This document shows, in pieces, positions 62,792 to 64,000 of a stretch of 64,000 nt of DNA (within the stretch, counting starts at the first letter, position 1; the number at the start of each line of letters is the position of its first letter). A program made the translations under genes and the position numbers. The stretch lies in assembly GCA_037893225.1 (NCBI GenBank), contig JAZGUH010000279.1, positions 1,116,001 through 1,180,000 on the forward strand, written 5' to 3'. The notes beneath the pieces are model-generated. The model saw only the letters and a list, made by a program, of their open reading frames with translations. It was not told where the DNA came from and made no database searches. Origin of the DNA: Hippasteria phrygiana (lineage: Eukaryota; Echinodermata; Asteroidea; Valvatida; Goniasteridae).

Positions 62792-64000
62792 CCCCAGGGA
62801 ATTTGACAGGCATGGAGCAATAAATAGAAGGTAATATGCACACAGATGTTGGCCGGAAAGAAAATAAACATTGCGAGGTTTGAATTTTCTCTACAAGTTT
62901 TAACTCTGGGAAGCCGCCGATGATTGCAACATGTAGCGCCCGATCTAAGCTATACATACATGTCAAAATTACTGCATTTGGTTGATATTTCATGCAATTA
63001 TGAATGAGTAAAGCAAGTCCATACCCCAGGGAATTTGACAGGCATGGAGCAATAAATAAAAGGTAATATGCACACAGATGTTGGCCGGAAAGAAAATAAA
63101 CATTGCGAGGTTTGAATTTTCTCCGCAAGTTTGAACTCTAAGAATCCGCCGATGATTGCAACATGTAGCGCCAGATCTAAGCTATCCATACATGTCAAAA
63201 TTACTGCATTTAGTTGATATTTCATGCAATTATAAATGAGTAAAGCAAGTCCATACCCCAGGGAATTTGACAGGCATGGAGCAATAAATAGACGGTAATA
63301 TGCACACAGATGGTGGCCGGAAAGAAAATAAACATTGCGAGGTTTGAATTTTCTCCACAAGTGTTAACTCTAAGAAGCCGCCGATAATTGCAACATGTAG
63401 CGCCAGATCTAAGCTATCCATACATGTCAAAAATACTGCATTTGGTTGATATTTCATGCAATTATGAATGAATAAAGCAAGTCCATACCCCAGGGAATTT
63501 GACATGCATGGAGCAATAAATAGACGGTAATATGTACACAGATGTTGGCCGGAAAGAAAATAAACATTGCGAGGTTTGAATTTTCTCTACAAGTTTTAAC
63601 TCTGGGAAGCCGCCGGTGATTGCAACATGTAGCGCCAGATCTAAGCTATACATACATGTCAAAATTACTGCATTTGGTTGATATTTCATGCAATTATGAA
63701 TGAGTAAAGCAAGTCCATACCCCAGGGAATTTGACAGGCATGGAGCAATAATTAAAAGGTAATCTGCACACAGATGGTGGCCGGGAAGAAAATAAACATT
63801 GCGAGGTTTGAATTTTCTCCACAAGTGTTAACTCTAAGAAGCCGCCGATAATTGCAACATGTAGCGCCAGATCTAAGCTATCCATACATGTCAAAATTAC
63901 TGAATTTGGTTGATATTTCATGCAATTATGAATGAGTAAAGCAAGTCCATACCCCAGGGAATTTGACATGCATGGAGCAATAAATAGACGGTAATATGTA
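62792..64000. repeat. Block 39, partial: A, B, C, D, E2, start of a sixth
   Basis: The last anchor is at 63952. The 49 bases after it have T18, C38 and T48 and fit the front of G. B has a single-copy A-to-G at 63125. The array runs on past the right edge. Confidence 0.9.

Larger units (their letters stand above)
1..64000. repeat. Tandem satellite array, 232-bp monomer, 276 anchors
   Basis: The whole window is head-to-tail copies of one 232-bp unit. The anchor CCCC recurs at 190, 422, 654, 886, 1118, 1350, 1581 and so on to 63952. The spacing is always 232, or 231 where one C of positions 228-229 is missing. The copy at 190-421 has 79 A, 62 T and 91 G+C. All copies lie in the same orientation, and I saw no foreign insertion. 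Copies of different type differ mainly at fixed diagnostic positions: 18, 33, 36, 38, 44, 45, 48, 57, 58, 66, 73, 78, 101, 108, 110, 117-118, 122, 129, 131, 150, 163, 164, 178, 184, 189, 198, 211 and 217. Long head-to-tail arrays with higher-order structure are typical of eukaryotic centromeric or heterochromatic satellites. Placement at a centromere is inference, and the family is not one I recognise. Confidence 0.98.

Noticed and set aside
185..63969. Reverse-strand open reading frames of 73 to 132 codons in almost every monomer
   Set aside because: They overlap each other, and each runs over more than one monomer. Because 232 is not a multiple of three, the same DNA is read in two frames within one frame's length. 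They follow the repeat exactly, change length with the 1-bp deletion, and have no recognisable domain.
1..64000. CRISPR array
   Set aside because: The period is regular, but there are no unique spacers. The whole 232-bp unit is conserved, with variation at scattered fixed sites.
1..64000. Transposon, retroelement or telomere repeat insertion
   Set aside because: Anchor spacing is exact over the whole window, so there is no room for an insertion. No terminal repeats, target duplications or telomere-like hexamer runs were seen.
1..64000. Bacterial or phage origin of the window
   Set aside because: There is no coding capacity, ribosome-binding sites or any prokaryotic gene structure, and a 64-kb pure satellite is not known from bacteria.

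Overview
The window is one uninterrupted satellite DNA array. All 64,000 bases are head-to-tail copies, in one orientation, of a monomer of 232 bp (39% G+C in the copy at 190-421). Using the CCCC of the motif CCCCAGGGAATTTGACA as an anchor, I count 276 anchors from 190 to 63952. I found no unique sequence, gene, RNA gene, transposon or inversion. This points to a eukaryotic nuclear chromosome, with centromeric or other constitutive heterochromatin the likeliest setting. I do not recognise the monomer and cannot name the organism.

Notation: monomer position 1 is the first C of the anchor. Monomers fall into a few types that differ by about 10 or 11 substitutions in the pairs I compared by eye (A/B and A/C, about 4-5%). 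The types are A, B, C, D, E, F, G, H, I, J and K, with subtypes. A slash marks a chimera, for example A/B with an A-like front and a B-like tail. Atc is A with T73 C74. E2 is E with G189 and T198; E2c is E2 with C73; E2g is E2 with G164. Ht, Hg and He are H with T48, with G178, and with G198. Thirty-nine monomers carry the same 1-bp deletion (one C of positions 228-229) and are 231 bp. It is nearly always in type F, so I use it to cut the array into 38 complete higher-order blocks and one partial block.

Layout: 1-15 kb is built on the hexamer A-B-C-D-E-F (1,391 bp) and on 5- and 10-monomer derivatives. From 15 to 25 kb the I-J-K family appears in blocks of 6-11 monomers. From 25.2 to 36.6 kb a 15-monomer unit of 3,478 bp repeats, with one extra 5-monomer expansion. 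From 36 to 44.5 kb are units carrying E2c, two 2-monomer blocks and a 10-monomer tandem repeat of 2,318 bp. From 41.5 to 58.4 kb there are two tandem copies of an approximately 8.35-8.6 kb super-unit (37 and 36 monomers) that share private variants. From 58.6 kb to the end are further mosaic blocks.

The main biological content is the record of array evolution. There is one indel polymorphism in 64 kb, with exact arithmetic of 275 x 232 minus 38 = 63,762 bp between the first and last anchors. In most chimeric monomers the next monomer is the normal successor of the tail type, which is what in-register unequal exchange produces. Reverse-strand reading frames of up to 132 codons are by-products of the repeat and are not annotated as genes.
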